A DNA stretch of 48,943 nt from Ferrimonas marina (GCF_900129905.1 NZ_FQXG01000015.1:1-48943); one strand, 5' to 3'. Positions 26,334-36,838 are shown, counted from the stretch's first letter. Translations and numbers: made by a program. Notes: a model not told the origin generated them from the letters alone.

Positions 26334-26939
26334 ATGGAATTGGTAATGAAAGACGCCCAGAGCGCTCTTGAAGTTTCCGAGACTACCTTCGGGCGTGAGT
26401 TTAACGAAGCCCTGGTACACCAGGTGGTAGTAGCTTTCGCTGCTAACGCCCGTCAAGGTACCCGCGCTCAGAAAAGCCGCTCTGAAGTTACTGGCACCGG
26501 CAAAAAGCCGTGGCGCCAGAAAGGTACTGGCCGTGCACGTGCCGGTACTGTTAAGAGCCCGATCTGGCGTTCTGGTGGCGTAACTTTCGCTGCTAAGCCG
26601 CAAGATCACGGCCAGAAAGTTAACAAGAAGATGTACCGCGCCGCTCTGCGCAGCATTCTGTCTGAGCTGGTACGTCAAGAGCGTCTGGTAGTAGTAGAAA
26701 ACTTCTCTGTTGAAGCGCCGAAAACCAAAGAGCTGGTTTCCAAGCTGAAAGAGATGGATCTGTCCGACGTACTGATCGTAACCGGTGAAGTTGACGAGAA
26801 CCTGTTCCTGGCTTCTCGCAACCTGTACAAGGTTGACGTTCGTGACGTAGACGGTATCGATCCGGTAAGCCTGATCGCCTTCGACAAAGTGCTGATGACC
26901 GCTGACGCAGTTAAGCAGATTGAGGAGAAGCTGGCATGA
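26334..26939 (+). CDS. rplD: 50S ribosomal protein L4
   Basis: L4 (201 aa) lines the peptide exit tunnel and is the autogenous regulator of the S10 operon in gammaproteobacteria. It carries the extended tunnel loop [18 protein letters not shown] and [12 protein letters not shown], the region where macrolide resistance changes arise. GAGGAG precedes the ATG. Its stop overlaps the rplW start by 4 bp (ATGA). Confidence 0.98.
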   Translation: MELVMKDAQSALEVSETTFGREFNEALVHQVVVAFAANARQGTRAQKSRSEVTGTGKKPWRQKGTGRARAGTVKSPIWRSGGVTFAAKPQDHGQKVNKKMYRAALRSILSELVRQERLVVVENFSVEAPKTKELVSKLKEMDLSDVLIVTGEVDENLFLASRNLYKVDVRDVDGIDPVSLIAFDKVLMTADAVKQIEEKLA

Positions 26940-27238
26940 TCCGTGAAGAACGTTTGCTGAAAGTGCTGCTGGCTCCGCACATCTCTGAAAAGAGCACCAT
27001 GGCGGCCGAACTGAACAACACCATCGTGTTCAAGGTTGCCATCGACGCTACCAAGGCGGAAGTAAAAGCCGCTGTTGAGAAGCTGTTCGAAGTGCAGGTC
27101 ACTGGCGTACGCACCAGCGTAGTCAAGGGCAAGGTTAAGCGTCACGGCGCTCGTTTCGGTCGCCGCAGCGACTGGAAGAAAGCCTACGTAACCCTGGCCG
27201 AAGGCGCTGACATCGACTTTGTCGGCGGCGCTGAGTAA
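26936..27238 (+). CDS. rplW: 50S ribosomal protein L23
   Basis: L23 (100 aa) sits at the tunnel exit and docks trigger factor and [23 protein letters not shown] opens the protein, and [20 protein letters not shown] forms the conserved core. The start overlaps the rplD stop, giving translational coupling. Confidence 0.97.
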   Translation: MIREERLLKVLLAPHISEKSTMAAELNNTIVFKVAIDATKAEVKAAVEKLFEVQVTGVRTSVVKGKVKRHGARFGRRSDWKKAYVTLAEGADIDFVGGAE

Positions 27239-27256
27239 GCAGTAGGAGTTTAGATA

Positions 27257-28081
27257 ATGGCTATTGTTAAGTGTAAGCCTACCTCTGCCGGTCGTCGTCA
27301 CGTCACTAAGATCGTGAACAACGAGCTGCACAAAGGTAAGCCTCACGCCGCTCTGCTGGACAAGAAGTCCAAGTCTGGTGGCCGTAACAACGCTGGTCGC
27401 ATCACCACTCGCCACATCGGCGGTGGTCATAAGCAGCACTACCGTATCGTTGACTTCAAACGCAACAAGGACGGTGTTCCGGCCAAGGTTGAGCGTCTGG
27501 AGTACGATCCGAACCGCAGCGCGAACATCGCTCTGGTTCTGTACGCAGACGGTGAGCGTCGTTACATCCTGGCCCCCAAAGGCCTGAAGGCTGGCGACGC
27601 CATCATGTCCGGCGTTGAAGCTGAGATCAAAGTGGGTAACACCCTGCCGATGCGCAACATCCCGGTAGGTTCCACCGTTCACAACGTTGAGCTGAAGCCT
27701 GCTAAAGGCGGTCAGATCGCACGTTCCGCTGGTGCTTACGTTCAGATCGTTGCTCGCGACGGTCAATACGTAACCCTGCGTCTGCGTTCCGGCGAGATGC
27801 GCAAAGTTCTGGCTGATTGCCGCGCCACCCTGGGTGAAGTGGGCAACGCCGAGCACATGCTGCGTCAGCTGGGTAAAGCTGGTGCCAACCGCTGGCGCGG
27901 TATCCGTCCGACCGTTCGTGGTGTAGCCATGAACCCGGTGGATCACCCGCACGGTGGTGGTGAGGGTAAAACCTCTGGTGGTCGTCACCCGGTATCCCCG
28001 TGGGGCGTTCCGACCAAGGGTAAGAAAACCCGCTCCAACAAGCGTACCGATAAGTACATCGTACGTCGTCGTACCAAGTAA
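27257..28081 (+). CDS. rplB: 50S ribosomal protein L2
   Basis: L2 (274 aa) binds 23S rRNA next to the peptidyl transferase centre and helps subunit association. [18 protein letters not shown] opens it; [20 protein letters not shown] and the C-terminal [18 protein letters not shown], with the histidine implicated in peptidyl transfer, are intact. AGGAG precedes the start. S10 operon, 18 nt after rplW. Confidence 0.98.
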   Translation: MAIVKCKPTSAGRRHVTKIVNNELHKGKPHAALLDKKSKSGGRNNAGRITTRHIGGGHKQHYRIVDFKRNKDGVPAKVERLEYDPNRSANIALVLYADGERRYILAPKGLKAGDAIMSGVEAEIKVGNTLPMRNIPVGSTVHNVELKPAKGGQIARSAGAYVQIVARDGQYVTLRLRSGEMRKVLADCRATLGEVGNAEHMLRQLGKAGANRWRGIRPTVRGVAMNPVDHPHGGGEGKTSGGRHPVSPWGVPTKGKKTRSNKRTDKYIVRRRTK

Positions 28082-28375
<294 letters not shown>

Positions 28376-28385
28376 GGGGTAGAAG

Positions 28386-28718
28386 ATGGAAGTTTTAGCT
28401 AAACACCGTTTCGCCCGCACTTCTCCGCAGAAGGCTCGCCTGGTTGCCGATCAAATCCGTGGTCTGCCGGTAGATCGCGCTCTGGACATCCTGGCCTTCA
28501 GCCCGAAGAAAGCTGCTAGCCTGGTTAAAAAAGTTCTGGAGTCTGCCATTGCAAACGCGGAACACAATGAAGGTCTGGACATCGACAACCTGAAGGTTGC
28601 CAAGGTCTTCGTTGATGAAGGTCCGACCATGAAGCGCATCATGCCGCGTGCCAAAGGCCGTGCTGACCGCATCCTGAAGCGCTCCAGCCACATCACTGTG
28701 GTTGTGGCCGATAAGTAA
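28386..28718 (+). CDS. rplV: 50S ribosomal protein L22
   Basis: L22 (110 aa) contacts all 23S domains; its beta-hairpin reaches into the exit tunnel opposite L4. [20 protein letters not shown] opens it and the hairpin [19 protein letters not shown] is intact, without the macrolide-resistance deletion known from E. coli. S10 operon. Confidence 0.97.
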   Translation: MEVLAKHRFARTSPQKARLVADQIRGLPVDRALDILAFSPKKAASLVKKVLESAIANAEHNEGLDIDNLKVAKVFVDEGPTMKRIMPRAKGRADRILKRSSHITVVVADK

Positions 28719-28729
28719 GGGGAGCTGCA

Positions 28730-29419
28730 ATGGGACAGAAAGTACATCCGAATGGTATCCGCCTTGGTATCACCAAGCCCTGGTCCTCGACCTGGTACGC
28801 GGAGAAGAAAGACTACGCTGACAACATTTTCAGCGACCACGAAGTACGTCAATTCCTGAAAAAGGAACTGGCCAACGCTTCCGTATCCCGGATCACCATC
28901 GAGCGTCCGGCCAAGAGCATCCGTGTGACTATTCACACTGCTCGTCCTGGCGTCGTGATTGGTAAGAAGGGTGAAGATGTCGAGAAGCTGCGCAAGAAGG
29001 TAGCCAAGCTGGCTGGCGTTCCTGCTCAGATCAACATCTCCGAAGTTCGCAAGCCTGAACTGGATGCTCAACTGGTAGGTGACTCCGTTGCCTCTCAGCT
29101 GGAGCGTCGCGTTATGTTCCGTCGCGCTATGAAGCGTGCCGTACAAAACGCCATGCGTCTGGGTGCCAAGGGCATCAAGATCGAGGTTTCTGGTCGTCTG
29201 GGTGGCGCTGAGATCGCACGTACCGAATGGTACCGTGAAGGTCGCGTGCCGCTGCACACTCTGCGCGCTGACATCGACTACGCTACTTCCGAAGCTCACA
29301 CCACCTACGGTGTAATCGGCATTAAAGTTTGGATCTTCAAAGGTGAAGTTCTGGGCGGCATGCCGGTTGTTGAAGAGCAGCCGAAGCAGCAGCCGAAGCG
29401 CAAAGGTCGTGGTAAGTAA
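28730..29419 (+). CDS. rpsC: 30S ribosomal protein S3
   Basis: S3 (229 aa) lies at the mRNA entry site and contributes to ribosomal helicase activity. [18 protein letters not shown] opens it, and the type II KH domain motif [17 protein letters not shown] is clear. The C-terminal tail is basic and glutamine-rich ([15 protein letters not shown]). S10 operon, 11 nt after rplV. Confidence 0.98.
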   Translation: MGQKVHPNGIRLGITKPWSSTWYAEKKDYADNIFSDHEVRQFLKKELANASVSRITIERPAKSIRVTIHTARPGVVIGKKGEDVEKLRKKVAKLAGVPAQINISEVRKPELDAQLVGDSVASQLERRVMFRRAMKRAVQNAMRLGAKGIKIEVSGRLGGAEIARTEWYREGRVPLHTLRADIDYATSEAHTTYGVIGIKVWIFKGEVLGGMPVVEEQPKQQPKRKGRGK

Positions 29420-29430
29420 GGGGAACCGAG

Positions 29431-29844
29431 ATGCTGCAACCTAAACGTATGAAGTTCCGTAAGATGATGAAGGGCCGTAACCGTGGTGTCGCCACCACCG
29501 GTGATAAGGTTTCCTTCGGTTCTTTCGGTCTGAAAGCTACTACTCGTGGCCGCATGACTGCTCGTCAGATCGAAGCTGCTCGTCGTGCCATGACCCGTCA
29601 CATTAAGCGTCAGGGCAAGATCTGGATCCGTGTTTTCCCGGACAAGCCGATCACTGCCAAGCCGCTTGAGGTTCGTCAGGGTAAAGGTAAGGGTAACGTT
29701 GAGTACTGGGTAGCACAGATCCAACCGGGTCGTGTCCTGTACGAAATGGAAGGTGTTCCGGAAGAGCTGGCTCGCGAAGCTTTCTCTCTGGCCGCCGCCA
29801 AGCTGCCTGTTCAGACCACCTTTGTAACTCGTAAGGTGATGTGA
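29431..29844 (+). CDS. rplP: 50S ribosomal protein L16
   Basis: L16 (137 aa) is a late-assembly protein near the A site and 5S r[22 protein letters not shown] opens it and [20 protein letters not shown] is conserved. The arginine hydroxylated by the YcfD-type oxygenase in E. coli lies in the [12 protein letters not shown] stretch. The stop overlaps the rpmC start codon (TGATG). Confidence 0.98.
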   Translation: MLQPKRMKFRKMMKGRNRGVATTGDKVSFGSFGLKATTRGRMTARQIEAARRAMTRHIKRQGKIWIRVFPDKPITAKPLEVRQGKGKGNVEYWVAQIQPGRVLYEMEGVPEELAREAFSLAAAKLPVQTTFVTRKVM

Positions 29845-30035
29845 TGAAAGCACAAGATCTGCGTGAAAAAAGCGTTGAAGAACTGAACGCCGAGCTGCTG
29901 AACCTGCTGCGCGAACAGTTCAACCTGCGTATGCAGAACGCAACCGGTCAGCTGAAAGCGACTCACGAAATGAAGAAGGTACGCCGCAACATCGCGCGCG
30001 TTAAGACCGTTCTGACTGAGAAGGCAGGTGCGTAA
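29844..30035 (+). CDS. rpmC: 50S ribosomal protein L29
   Basis: L29 (63 aa) is a two-helix protein next to L23 at the tunnel exit. I take ATG 29844, which overlaps the rplP stop and gives [20 protein letters not shown], matching the E. coli length; an in-frame GTG one codon earlier is unlikely. [16 protein letters not shown] is the family signature. The stop overlaps the rpsQ ATG. Confidence 0.97.
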   Translation: MKAQDLREKSVEELNAELLNLLREQFNLRMQNATGQLKATHEMKKVRRNIARVKTVLTEKAGA

Positions 30036-30283
30036 TGTCTGATAAAATCCGTACTCTTCAGGGTCGTGTTATCAGCGACAAGATGGACAAGTCCATCACC
30101 GTAGCCATCGAGCGCAAAGTTAAGCACCCGATCTACGGTAAGTTCATGAAGCGCACTACCAAGCTGCACGTTCATGACGAAACTAACCAGTGTGGCATTG
30201 GCGATCTCGTTGAGATCCGCGAGTGTCGTCCACTGTCCAAGACCAAGTCTTGGACCCTGGTTAACGTAGTTGAAAAAGCCTAA
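30035..30283 (+). CDS. rpsQ: 30S ribosomal protein S17
   Basis: S17 (82 aa) is a primary 16S rRNA binding protein with an OB fold. [20 protein letters not shown] and [20 protein letters not shown] are conserved. Last gene of the S10 operon; a strong terminator follows 30 nt after the stop. Confidence 0.97.
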   Translation: MSDKIRTLQGRVISDKMDKSITVAIERKVKHPIYGKFMKRTTKLHVHDETNQCGIGDLVEIRECRPLSKTKSWTLVNVVEKA

Positions 30284-30312
30284 TCACTAGGCAGTTCGAC
30301 TACGATTAAGAG

Positions 30313-30348
30313 TAACCGGCTCGGGCTTGCCCGGGCCGGTTATTTTTT
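30313..30348 (+). terminator. terminator of the S10 operon
   Basis: TAACCGGC and CGGGC (30313-30326) pair with GCCCG and GCCGGTTA (30329-30342), a 13-bp stem with one internal mismatch and a TT loop, followed by six T residues. It separates the S10 and spc transcripts. Confidence 0.93.
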
Positions 30349-30375
30349 GTCTTCCCTTTTGCAAAAAGGGTGGGT

Positions 30376-30381
30376 TATAAT
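30376..30381 (+). promoter_or_regulatory. -10 box of the spc operon promoter
   Basis: A consensus TATAAT lies just after the S10 terminator. The best -35 partner is TTCCCT 18 bp upstream, which is weak; TTGCAA is closer but badly spaced. Transcription would begin near 30388, giving a 60-nt leader before rplN, as in E. coli. Confidence 0.75.
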
Positions 30382-30448
30382 TGCGCGCCTTTTTGAGGCA
30401 GCCAACTAGCCCGTAAGGGCATTTGAAGTAAAAAAGCGGAGCACTGAA

Positions 30449-30817
30449 ATGATCCAAATGCAATCTGTGCTGGACGTTGCCGATAATTCCGGCGCACGTA
30501 GCGTGCAGTGTATTAAGGTCTTGGGTGGCTCCCACCGTCGTTACGCCGGCATCGGCGACATCATCAAGGTTTCCGTTAAGGAAGCCATTCCTCGCGGTAA
30601 AGCGAAGAAAGGTGATGTATTCAACGCGGTGGTAGTTCGCACCAAGAAGGGCGTACGTCGTCCCGACGGTTCTGTCATTCGCTTCGATCGTAACGCTGCA
30701 GTATTGCTGAACGCCAGCAACCAGCCGATCGGCACTCGTATCTTTGGCCCGGTGACCCGTGAACTGCGTAATGACCAGTTCATGAAGATTGTGTCCCTGG
30801 CGCCGGAAGTACTGTAA
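30449..30817 (+). CDS. rplN: 50S ribosomal protein L14
   Basis: L14 (122 aa) lies at the subunit interface and binds the silencing factor Rsf[21 protein letters not shown] opens it; [20 protein letters not shown] and [14 protein letters not shown] are conserved. First gene of the spc operon. Confidence 0.97.
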   Translation: MIQMQSVLDVADNSGARSVQCIKVLGGSHRRYAGIGDIIKVSVKEAIPRGKAKKGDVFNAVVVRTKKGVRRPDGSVIRFDRNAAVLLNASNQPIGTRIFGPVTRELRNDQFMKIVSLAPEVL

Positions 30818-30827
30818 GGAGCGAACC

Positions 30828-31142
30828 ATGGCAGCAAAAATCCGTCGCAATGACGAAGTAATCGTACTGGCAGGTAAAGACAAGGGTAAGCGCGGTAAGG
30901 TTTCCCAAGTTCTGACCACTGGTAAGGTTATCGTCGAAGGCGTCAACCTGGTGAAGAAGCACCAGAAGCCGAACCCCCAGCTGGGTGTTCAAGGTGGCAT
31001 CGTTGAGAAAGAAGCCCCGATCCACGCCTCCAACGTGGCACTGTTCAACCCTGCCACTGGCAAGGCTGACCGTGTGGGTTTCCGCATTGAAGACGGCAAG
31101 AAAGTCCGTTTCTTCAAGTCCAACGACGAAATTGTTAAGTAA
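30828..31142 (+). CDS. rplX: 50S ribosomal protein L24
   Basis: L24 (104 aa) starts 50S assembly by binding the 5' region of 23S rRNA. The KOW motif [19 protein letters not shown] is near the N terminus. ATG 30828 follows AAGGAG by 6 nt; an in-frame ATG at 30789 lies inside rplN and would add 13 residues unknown in the family. spc operon. Confidence 0.97.
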   Translation: MAAKIRRNDEVIVLAGKDKGKRGKVSQVLTTGKVIVEGVNLVKKHQKPNPQLGVQGGIVEKEAPIHASNVALFNPATGKADRVGFRIEDGKKVRFFKSNDEIVK

Positions 31143-31210
31143 TTGGAGTTTACGATGGCGAAACTGCATGATTACTACAAAGAAGCTGTAGTAAAAGAAC
31201 TGATGAAACA
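31136..31210 (+). promoter_or_regulatory. S8 repressor site at the rplE start
   Basis: Around the rplE start the RNA closely resembles the E. coli spc operon site where S8 binds mRNA: GCGAAACTGCATGATTACTAC after the ATG, followed by AAAGAAGCTGTAGT, so GATTACTACA can pair with TGTAGTA. S8 is encoded two genes further down. I infer the same feedback on L5 and the following genes. Evidence is similarity recalled from E. coli plus the visible hairpin. Confidence 0.65.
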
Positions 31211-31694
31211 GTTCGGCTACACCAGCATCATGCAAGTCCCTCGGATTGAAAAGATCACCCTGAACATGGGTGTCGGTGAAGCCGTAGCGGACAAAAAGGT
31301 GCTGGAACATGCCGTAGCTGATATGGCAGCTGTTTCCGGTCAAAAACCCCTGATCACTAAAGCTCGCAAGTCTGTTGCTGGCTTTAAGATCCGTGAAGGT
31401 TACCCGATTGGTTGTAAAGTCACCCTGCGCGGCGAGCGTATGTGGGAGTTCTTCGAACGTCTGGTATCTATCGCGGTTCCTCGTATCCGTGACTTCCGTG
31501 GCCTGAACCCGAAAGCGTTCGATGGCCGTGGTAACTACTCCATGGGCGTTCGTGAGCAAATCATCTTCCCGGAAATCGATTACGACAAGATCGATAAGAT
31601 TCGCGGTATGGATATCACCATTACCACTACTGCGAACTCCGATGAAGAAGGTCGTGCTCTGCTGGCTGCCTTCAACTTCCCGTTCCGCAAGTAA
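31155..31694 (+). CDS. rplE: 50S ribosomal protein L5
   Basis: L5 (179 aa) binds 5S rRNA and contacts the P-site tRNA and S13. [20 protein letters not shown] and [18 protein letters not shown] are conserved, and [20 protein letters not shown] ends it. ATG 31155 follows TTGGAG; an in-frame ATG four codons earlier has no support. spc operon, under the presumed S8 control site. Confidence 0.97.
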   Translation: MAKLHDYYKEAVVKELMKQFGYTSIMQVPRIEKITLNMGVGEAVADKKVLEHAVADMAAVSGQKPLITKARKSVAGFKIREGYPIGCKVTLRGERMWEFFERLVSIAVPRIRDFRGLNPKAFDGRGNYSMGVREQIIFPEIDYDKIDKIRGMDITITTTANSDEEGRALLAAFNFPFRK

Positions 31695-31705
31695 GGTGTA
31701 GGGTA

Positions 31706-32011
31706 ATGGCTAAACAATCCATGAAGGCGCGTGACGCAAAGCGTGCCAAGCTGGTTGCCAAGTACGCTGAAAAGCGCGCTGAGCTGAAAGCTATCATCAA
31801 GGACACCAACGTTTCTGAAGAAGATCGTTGGGCTGCTGTTCTGAAACTGCAACAACTTCCGCGTGATTCCAGTGCCTCTCGTCAGCGTAACCGCTGTGCG
31901 ATCACTGGTCGCCCGCACGGCTACCTGCGCAAGTTCGGCCTGAGCCGTATCAAGCTGCGTGAAGCCACCATGCGCGGTGAAGTTCCTGGCCTGAAAAAGG
32001 CCTCTTGGTAA
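31706..32011 (+). CDS. rpsN: 30S ribosomal protein S14 (zinc-free form)
   Basis: S14 (101 aa) helps assemble the 30S head near S3 and S10. It has a single cysteine in [20 protein letters not shown] and lacks the CxxC pairs, so this is the long zinc-independent form usual in gammaproteobacteria. spc operon. Confidence 0.97.
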   Translation: MAKQSMKARDAKRAKLVAKYAEKRAELKAIIKDTNVSEEDRWAAVLKLQQLPRDSSASRQRNRCAITGRPHGYLRKFGLSRIKLREATMRGEVPGLKKASW

Positions 32012-32031
32012 GCATTCGGGAGTAAGCGAAT

Positions 32032-32424
32032 ATGAGCATGCAAGATCCGATCGCGGATATGCTGACGCGCATCCGCAACGGCCAGGCTGCTAGCAAAGTT
32101 GCAGTGACCATGCCGTCCTCTAAGCTGAAAGTGGCAATTGCTAACGTTCTGAAATCAGAAGGTTACATCGCCGATTTCGCCGTCTCCGGTGACGTTAAAC
32201 CGACTCTGGAAGTGACTCTGAAGTACTTCCAAGGTAAGCCGGTGGTTGAATCCATCGAGCGTGCCAGCCGCCCTGGTCTGCGCATCTACAAAAAGAAAGA
32301 TGAGCTGCCGAAAGTTATGGGTGGTCTGGGCATTGCTATCGTATCCACCTCTAAAGGTGTGATGACTGACCGCGCAGCCCGTTCTCAGGGTATGGGTGGT
32401 GAGATCATCTGCTACGTAGCATAA
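32032..32424 (+). CDS. rpsH: 30S ribosomal protein S8
   Basis: S8 (130 aa) is a primary 16S rRNA binder and the translational repressor of the spc operon. [20 protein letters not shown] opens it; the RNA-binding C-terminal part [20 protein letters not shown] is intact. The presumed target is the site at the rplE start. Confidence 0.97.
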   Translation: MSMQDPIADMLTRIRNGQAASKVAVTMPSSKLKVAIANVLKSEGYIADFAVSGDVKPTLEVTLKYFQGKPVVESIERASRPGLRIYKKKDELPKVMGGLGIAIVSTSKGVMTDRAARSQGMGGEIICYVA

Positions 32425-32436
32425 GGAGTATTAACT

Positions 32437-32970
32437 ATGTCTCGTGTAGCTAAGGCTCCTGTTGCTATCCCGGCCGGCGTTGAAGTTTCCATCAACGGCC
32501 AGGAAGTCACCGTTAAAGGTGGTAAGGGTACTCTGACTCGCGTTCTGAACAACGCCGTAGTTGTAGCCAAAGAAGACGACAAAGTGACCTTTGGTCCTCG
32601 CGATGGCGCTGCCAACGCTTGGGCTCAAGCCGGTACTGCTCGCGCTCTGGTTAACAACATGGTTGTTGGCGTGACCGATGGCTTCACTAAGAAGCTGCAG
32701 CTGAACGGTGTTGGTTACCGTGCCGCTGTTAAAGGTAGCGTTGTGAACCTGACCCTGGGCTTCTCTCACCCGGTAGAATACACCCTGCCGGAAGGTGTGA
32801 AGGCCGAGTGCCCCAGCCAAACTGAAATCGTCCTCACTGGCGCAGACAAGCAGTCTGTTGGTCAGGCGGCCGCGAACATCCGCGCTTACCGTGCTCCGGA
32901 GCCCTACAAGGGCAAAGGTGTACGTTACGCTGATGAGCACGTGCGTCGTAAAGAGGCCAAGAAGAAGTAA
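32437..32970 (+). CDS. rplF: 50S ribosomal protein L6
   Basis: L6 (177 aa) lies near the sarcin-ricin loop where elongation factors bind. [20 protein letters not shown] opens it and [20 protein letters not shown] ends it, both typical. AAGGAG precedes the start. spc operon. Confidence 0.97.
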   Translation: MSRVAKAPVAIPAGVEVSINGQEVTVKGGKGTLTRVLNNAVVVAKEDDKVTFGPRDGAANAWAQAGTARALVNNMVVGVTDGFTKKLQLNGVGYRAAVKGSVVNLTLGFSHPVEYTLPEGVKAECPSQTEIVLTGADKQSVGQAAANIRAYRAPEPYKGKGVRYADEHVRRKEAKKK

Positions 32971-32979
32971 GGTAATACG

Positions 32980-33330
32980 ATGGACAAGAAAGCAGCTCGT
33001 ACGCGTCGCGCTACTCGCGCACGCAAGAACATTCAGGAAATGGGCGCGACTCGTCTGGTCGTGCACCGTACTCCGCGCCACATCTACGCCCAGGTTATCA
33101 CTGCCGACGCTATCGTAGTGGCTGCTGCCTCTACCGTTGAGAAGGCAATTGCCGAGCAAGTAAAAGGCACCGGTAACATCGACGCCGCCAAGGCTGTTGG
33201 TAAAGCGGTTGCTGAGCGCGCTCTGGAAAAAGGCGTTAAGTCTTTGGCCTTCGATCGCAGTGGCTTTAAGTATCACGGTCGCGTTGCTGCCCTGGCAGAC
33301 GCTGCTCGTGAAGCTGGCCTCCAGTTCTAA
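32980..33330 (+). CDS. rplR: 50S ribosomal protein L18
   Basis: L18 (116 aa) binds 5S rRNA with L5. The basic N-terminal tail ([20 protein letters not shown]), [16 protein letters not shown] and the C-terminal [20 protein letters not shown] match the family. spc operon, 9 nt after rplF. Confidence 0.97.
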   Translation: MDKKAARTRRATRARKNIQEMGATRLVVHRTPRHIYAQVITADAIVVAAASTVEKAIAEQVKGTGNIDAAKAVGKAVAERALEKGVKSLAFDRSGFKYHGRVAALADAAREAGLQF

Positions 33331-33344
33331 GTTGGGAGTGGATC

Positions 33345-33845
33345 ATGGCGAATCATGAGAATCAAGCCGGTGACCTGCAAGAAAAGCTGATTGCAGTAAA
33401 CCGTGTTTCTAAAGTGGTTAAAGGTGGTCGCATCTTTAGCTTCACCGCACTGACTGTTGTTGGTGACGGTAACGGCCGCATCGGTTTCGGTTACGGCAAG
33501 GCCCGCGAAGTGCCTGCCGCTATCCAGAAAGCGATGGAAAAGGCTCGTCGCAACATGCAAACCGTTAACCTGAAGAACGGCACCCTGCATCACCCGGTTA
33601 AGGGCCGTCACTCCGGCTCCAAGGTGTACATGCAGCCGGCCTCTGAAGGTACCGGTATTATCGCGGGCGGTGCAATGCGCGCCGTATTGGAAGTTGCTGG
33701 CGTACACAACGTACTGTGTAAGGCCTACGGCTCTACCAACCCGATCAACGTTGTTCGTTCTACCGTCGACGCGCTGACTTCCATGAAGTCTCCGGAGCAA
33801 ATCGCTGCTAAGCGTGGTCTGGCTGTAGAAGAGATCCGGGGGTAA
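33345..33845 (+). CDS. rpsE: 30S ribosomal protein S5
   Basis: S5 (166 aa) affects decoding fidelity and mRNA unwinding. The first domain contains [20 protein letters not shown], the loop linked to spectinomycin resistance, without an obvious change; [20 protein letters not shown] follows. spc operon. Confidence 0.97.
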   Translation: MANHENQAGDLQEKLIAVNRVSKVVKGGRIFSFTALTVVGDGNGRIGFGYGKAREVPAAIQKAMEKARRNMQTVNLKNGTLHHPVKGRHSGSKVYMQPASEGTGIIAGGAMRAVLEVAGVHNVLCKAYGSTNPINVVRSTVDALTSMKSPEQIAAKRGLAVEEIRG

Positions 33846-33851
33846 TCTGAC

Positions 33852-34031
33852 ATGGCTAAAACTATTAAGGTTACTCAGACCAAAAGCGCAATCGGCCGTC
33901 TGCCGAAGCACCGTGCCACTCTGACTGGCCTGGGCCTGCGCAAGATTGGTCACACCGTTGAGCTGGAAGACACTCCGGCGGTACGCGGTATGATCAACAA
34001 GGTCTACTACATGGTTAAGGTGGAGGACTAA
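33852..34031 (+). CDS. rpmD: 50S ribosomal protein L30
   Basis: L30 is only 59 aa here. Reading from ATG 33852 gives [20 protein letters not shown], then [20 protein letters not shown] and a C terminus ending VKVED, the whole short bacterial L30. It lies 6 nt after rpsE and 3 nt before rplO, so the rplO binding site (GGAGGA) is inside its last codons. spc operon. Confidence 0.96.
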   Translation: MAKTIKVTQTKSAIGRLPKHRATLTGLGLRKIGHTVELEDTPAVRGMINKVYYMVKVED

Positions 34032-34034
34032 GCT

Positions 34035-34469
34035 ATGCGTCTGAATACTTTGTCTCCGGCTGCTGGCTCCAAAACTGCCGCTAAGCGTGTAGGTCGTGGT
34101 ATCGGTTCTGGTCTGGGTAAGACCGGTGGCCGTGGCCACAAGGGTCAGAAGTCCCGTTCCGGCGGTTCCGTACGTCCGGGCTTCGAAGGCGGTCAAATGC
34201 CTCTGAAGCAACGTCTGCCTAAGTTTGGTTTTACCTCTCGCAAGGCCCTGGTTTCCGCTGAAGTGCGTCTGCACGAAGTGGCCAAGGTTGAAGGCGACGT
34301 GGTAAGCCTGGCTACCCTGAAAGATGCTGGCCTGATTTCTGCAAACATTCAGTTTGCGAAAGTGGTCCTTTCAGGTAAAATCGAGCGCCCAGTCACCATC
34401 TCTGGTCTGAAAGTGACCAAGGGTGCTCGTGAAGCCATCGAGGCCGCGGGCGGCAAAATCGAAGAGTAA
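34035..34469 (+). CDS. rplO: 50S ribosomal protein L15
   Basis: L15 (144 aa) is needed for late 50S assembly. Its extended N-terminal arm [20 protein letters not shown] threads into 23S rRNA, and the globular part [20 protein letters not shown] is at the C terminus. spc operon, directly before secY. Confidence 0.97.
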   Translation: MRLNTLSPAAGSKTAAKRVGRGIGSGLGKTGGRGHKGQKSRSGGSVRPGFEGGQMPLKQRLPKFGFTSRKALVSAEVRLHEVAKVEGDVVSLATLKDAGLISANIQFAKVVLSGKIERPVTISGLKVTKGAREAIEAAGGKIEE

Positions 34470-34483
34470 CGGGAAAGTACGCA

Positions 34484-35803
34484 ATGGCTAAGCCAGGACT
34501 TGAATTGAAAAGTGCGAAAGGGGGCCTTTCAGAACTGAAAGCTCGCCTGTTGTTTGTTCTCGGAGCCATTATTGTGTTCCGGGCGGGTTCTTTCGTACCG
34601 ATTCCTGGTATTGACGCCGCTGTACTTGCCGAACTGTTCAAACAGCAACAAGGTACCATCGTTGAAATGTTCAACATGTTCTCCGGTGGTGCCTTGGAAC
34701 GCGCGTCAGTATTTGCGTTGGGGATCATGCCGTACATCTCGGCGTCGATCATCATGCAGCTGCTGACCGTGGTGCACCCCACTCTGGCGGAGTGGAAGAA
34801 GGAAGGGGAATCTGGTCGTCGTAAGATCAACCAGTGGACCCGTTACGGCACCCTGGTGCTGGCGTTCTTCCAATCCATCGGGATCGCGACTGGCCTGCCC
34901 AGCATGATCCCGGGCCTGGTGGTGAACCCGGGCATGGGCTTCTACTTTGTAGCGGTCGTGTCCCTGGTAACTGGCACCATGTTCCTGATGTGGCTGGGTG
35001 AGCAGATCACCGAGCGTGGTATTGGCAACGGCATCTCAATCCTGATCTTTACCGGGATTGTAGCTGGCCTGCCTTCCGCGATCGGCCAAACGGCAGAACA
35101 AGCGCGTCAAGGTGAATTGCACCTGCTCTTGCTGCTCGGTCTGGTGGTGATTGTCGGTCTGATTACAGCTTTCGTGGTATTTATGGAGCGCGGCCAACGC
35201 CGCATTGTGGTAAACTACGCCAAACGCCAACAAGGCCGTAAGGTGTTTGCTGCCCAAAGCACTCATTTGCCTCTGAAAGTAAACATGGCCGGCGTAATTC
35301 CGCCGATCTTCGCGTCAAGCATCATTCTGTTCCCGGGTACCCTGGCTCAATGGTTCGACCAGAGCAAGGGCGGCATTTTGTCAGACATTTCTCTGGCACT
35401 GTCTCCGGGTCAGCCGCTGTACGTGATGATCTACGCTGTAGCGATTGTTTTCTTCTGTTTCTTCTATACTGCGTTGGTGTTTAACCCGCGGGAAACAGCA
35501 GACAATCTTAAGAAGAGTGGCGCGTTCATTCCCGGAATTCGTCCGGGCGAGCAAACTGCCCGTTACATTGATAAAGTGATGACCCGCCTGACTCTGGCTG
35601 GCGCGGCTTACATCACCTTTATCTGTCTGGTTCCTGAGTTTATGATGCTCACTACCAATGTGCCGTTCTACTTCGGTGGGACCTCTCTGCTCATTATGGT
35701 AGTGGTTATTATGGACTTTATGGCCCAGGTACAGACTCATATGATGTCTTCTCAATATGACTCTGTCCTGAAGAAGGCCAACCTTAAGGGCTATGGCCGT
35801 TAA
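34484..35803 (+). CDS. secY: protein translocase subunit SecY
   Basis: SecY (439 aa) is the channel of the Sec translocon in the inner membrane and works with SecE, SecG and SecA. Ten membrane helices can be followed, with the plug region [20 protein letters not shown] after helix 1, the loop [15 protein letters not shown], and the cytosolic C5 loop [20 protein letters not shown] that contacts SecA and ribosomes. It ends LKGYGR. SecE, its partner, is usually encoded next to tuf but is absent there in this window. Confidence 0.98.
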   Translation: MAKPGLELKSAKGGLSELKARLLFVLGAIIVFRAGSFVPIPGIDAAVLAELFKQQQGTIVEMFNMFSGGALERASVFALGIMPYISASIIMQLLTVVHPTLAEWKKEGESGRRKINQWTRYGTLVLAFFQSIGIATGLPSMIPGLVVNPGMGFYFVAVVSLVTGTMFLMWLGEQITERGIGNGISILIFTGIVAGLPSAIGQTAEQARQGELHLLLLLGLVVIVGLITAFVVFMERGQRRIVVNYAKRQQGRKVFAAQSTHLPLKVNMAGVIPPIFASSIILFPGTLAQWFDQSKGGILSDISLALSPGQPLYVMIYAVAIVFFCFFYTALVFNPRETADNLKKSGAFIPGIRPGEQTARYIDKVMTRLTLAGAAYITFICLVPEFMMLTTNVPFYFGGTSLLIMVVVIMDFMAQVQTHMMSSQYDSVLKKANLKGYGR

Positions 35804-35827
35804 GGGCGCCATTCACGGAGTATCAAA

Positions 35828-35941
35828 ATGAAAGTTCGTGCATCAGTTAAGGCCATGTGCCGCAACTGTAAGGTGATTAAACGTAATGGCGTTGTTCGTG
35901 TTATCTGCTCCGAGCCGAAGCACAAGCAGCGTCAGGGTTAA
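35828..35941 (+). CDS. rpmJ: 50S ribosomal protein L36 (zinc form)
   Basis: A 37-aa protein, [20 protein letters not shown] at its start and [10 protein letters not shown] at its end. Cysteines 11, 14 and 27 with His32 form the zinc ribbon, so this is the zinc-binding paralogue that gammaproteobacteria replace under zinc starvation. Last gene of the spc operon. Confidence 0.96.
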   Translation: MKVRASVKAMCRNCKVIKRNGVVRVICSEPKHKQRQG

Positions 35942-35970
35942 TCGACTAAGTCGATAAATCCGACTAAGTG

Positions 35971-36001
35971 CACAGGGCTGGCCCTCAGGTCAGCCCATGT
36001 G
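35971..36001 (+). terminator. hairpin between spc and alpha operons
   Basis: CAC-A-GGGCTG (35971-35980) pairs with CAGCCC-AT-GTG (35991-36001). No T run follows, so it is more likely an attenuator or processing hairpin than a strong terminator; read-through from spc into the alpha operon is expected. A short direct repeat CGACTAAGT (35944-35952 and 35961-35969) lies just upstream. Confidence 0.5.
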
Positions 36002-36003
36002 TT

Positions 36004-36090
36004 GTTGCAATCTGGTTTGCTGTTGAGTATCCTACCGGGCTTTTCCCAGTAAACCTTCGGAAATTGAGGAGTGCTATAGTGGCCCGTATC
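36004..36090 (+). promoter_or_regulatory. alpha operon leader pseudoknot, S4 target
   Basis: The leader keeps the hallmark blocks of the E. coli alpha operon ribosome binding site: GAGTATCCT, then CGGGCTTTTC, then GAGGAGTGC and ATAGTGGCCCG with the GTG start of rpsM inside. GGGC upstream can pair with GCCC just after the start codon to form the pseudoknot that S4 traps. S4 is encoded two genes downstream (rpsD). Confidence 0.85.
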
Positions 36091-36435
36091 GCTGGCATTA
36101 ACATTCCCGAGCATAAACATGCGGTAGTTGCTCTGACCGCCATTTTCGGCATCGGCCAAACTCGCGCAAAAGCTATTTGCGTGAACGCTGGCATTGCTGA
36201 AGATGTAAAATTTAAGGATCTCGACGAGTCCACCATCGATAAGGTGCGTGAGGCTGTTGCTGAGTTCACCGTAGAAGGTGATCTGCGCCGTGAGGTCTCC
36301 ATGAACATCAAACGTCTGATGGACCTTGGTTGTTTCCGTGGTCTGCGTCACCGTCGTAACCTGCCGGTTCGCGGTCAACGCACCAAAACCAATGCGCGTA
36401 CCCGTAAGGGCCCGCGTAAGCCGATCAAGAAGTAA
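36079..36435 (+). CDS. rpsM: 30S ribosomal protein S13
   Basis: S13 (118 aa) is in the 30S head and forms bridges to L5 and tRNA. From GTG 36079 the protein begins [20 protein letters not shown] and ends [16 protein letters not shown], the same length as E. coli S13. The GTG, with TGAGGAG upstream, is part of the S4-binding pseudoknot, which explains why it is not ATG. First gene of the alpha operon. Confidence 0.97.
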   Translation: MARIAGINIPEHKHAVVALTAIFGIGQTRAKAICVNAGIAEDVKFKDLDESTIDKVREAVAEFTVEGDLRREVSMNIKRLMDLGCFRGLRHRRNLPVRGQRTKTNARTRKGPRKPIKK

Positions 36436-36448
36436 GGGGAATTAACCA

Positions 36449-36838
36449 ATGGCTAAAGCTCCTTCTCGTACTCGTAAAAAGGTACGCAAGCAGGTCGCAG
36501 ACGGTATTGCACACGTTCATGCTTCCTTCAACAACACCATTGTGACCATCACCGATCGTCAGGGTAACGCCCTGGCTTGGGCCACCGCAGGTGGTTCCGG
36601 TTTCCGTGGTTCTCGTAAGTCTACTCCGTTCGCTGCCCAGGTGGCTGCTGAGCGTTGCGCTGAAGTCGCAAAAGAGTACGGCCTGAAGAACCTGGAAGTT
36701 GAAGTGAAAGGTCCTGGTCCGGGTCGTGAATCTTCCATCCGTGCGTTGAATGCTGCGGGCTTCCGCATCACCAACATCACCGATGTGACTCCGATCCCGC
36801 ACAACGGTTGTCGCCCGCCGAAAAAGCGTCGCGTATAA
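36449..36838 (+). CDS. rpsK: 30S ribosomal protein S11
   Basis: S11 (129 aa) lies on the 30S platform by the mRNA exit. [20 protein letters not shown] and the C-terminal [18 protein letters not shown] are conserved. The isoaspartate-forming asparagine known from E. coli S11 is in the HNGCRPP stretch. Alpha operon. Confidence 0.97.
   Translation: MAKAPSRTRKKVRKQVADGIAHVHASFNNTIVTITDRQGNALAWATAGGSGFRGSRKSTPFAAQVAAERCAEVAKEYGLKNLEVEVKGPGPGRESSIRALNAAGFRITNITDVTPIPHNGCRPPKKRRV

Noticed and set aside
33327..34274. Open frame of 315 codons opposite rpsE-rpmD-rplO
   Set aside because: Antisense shadow across three genes and their junctions, so it cannot be under independent coding selection.
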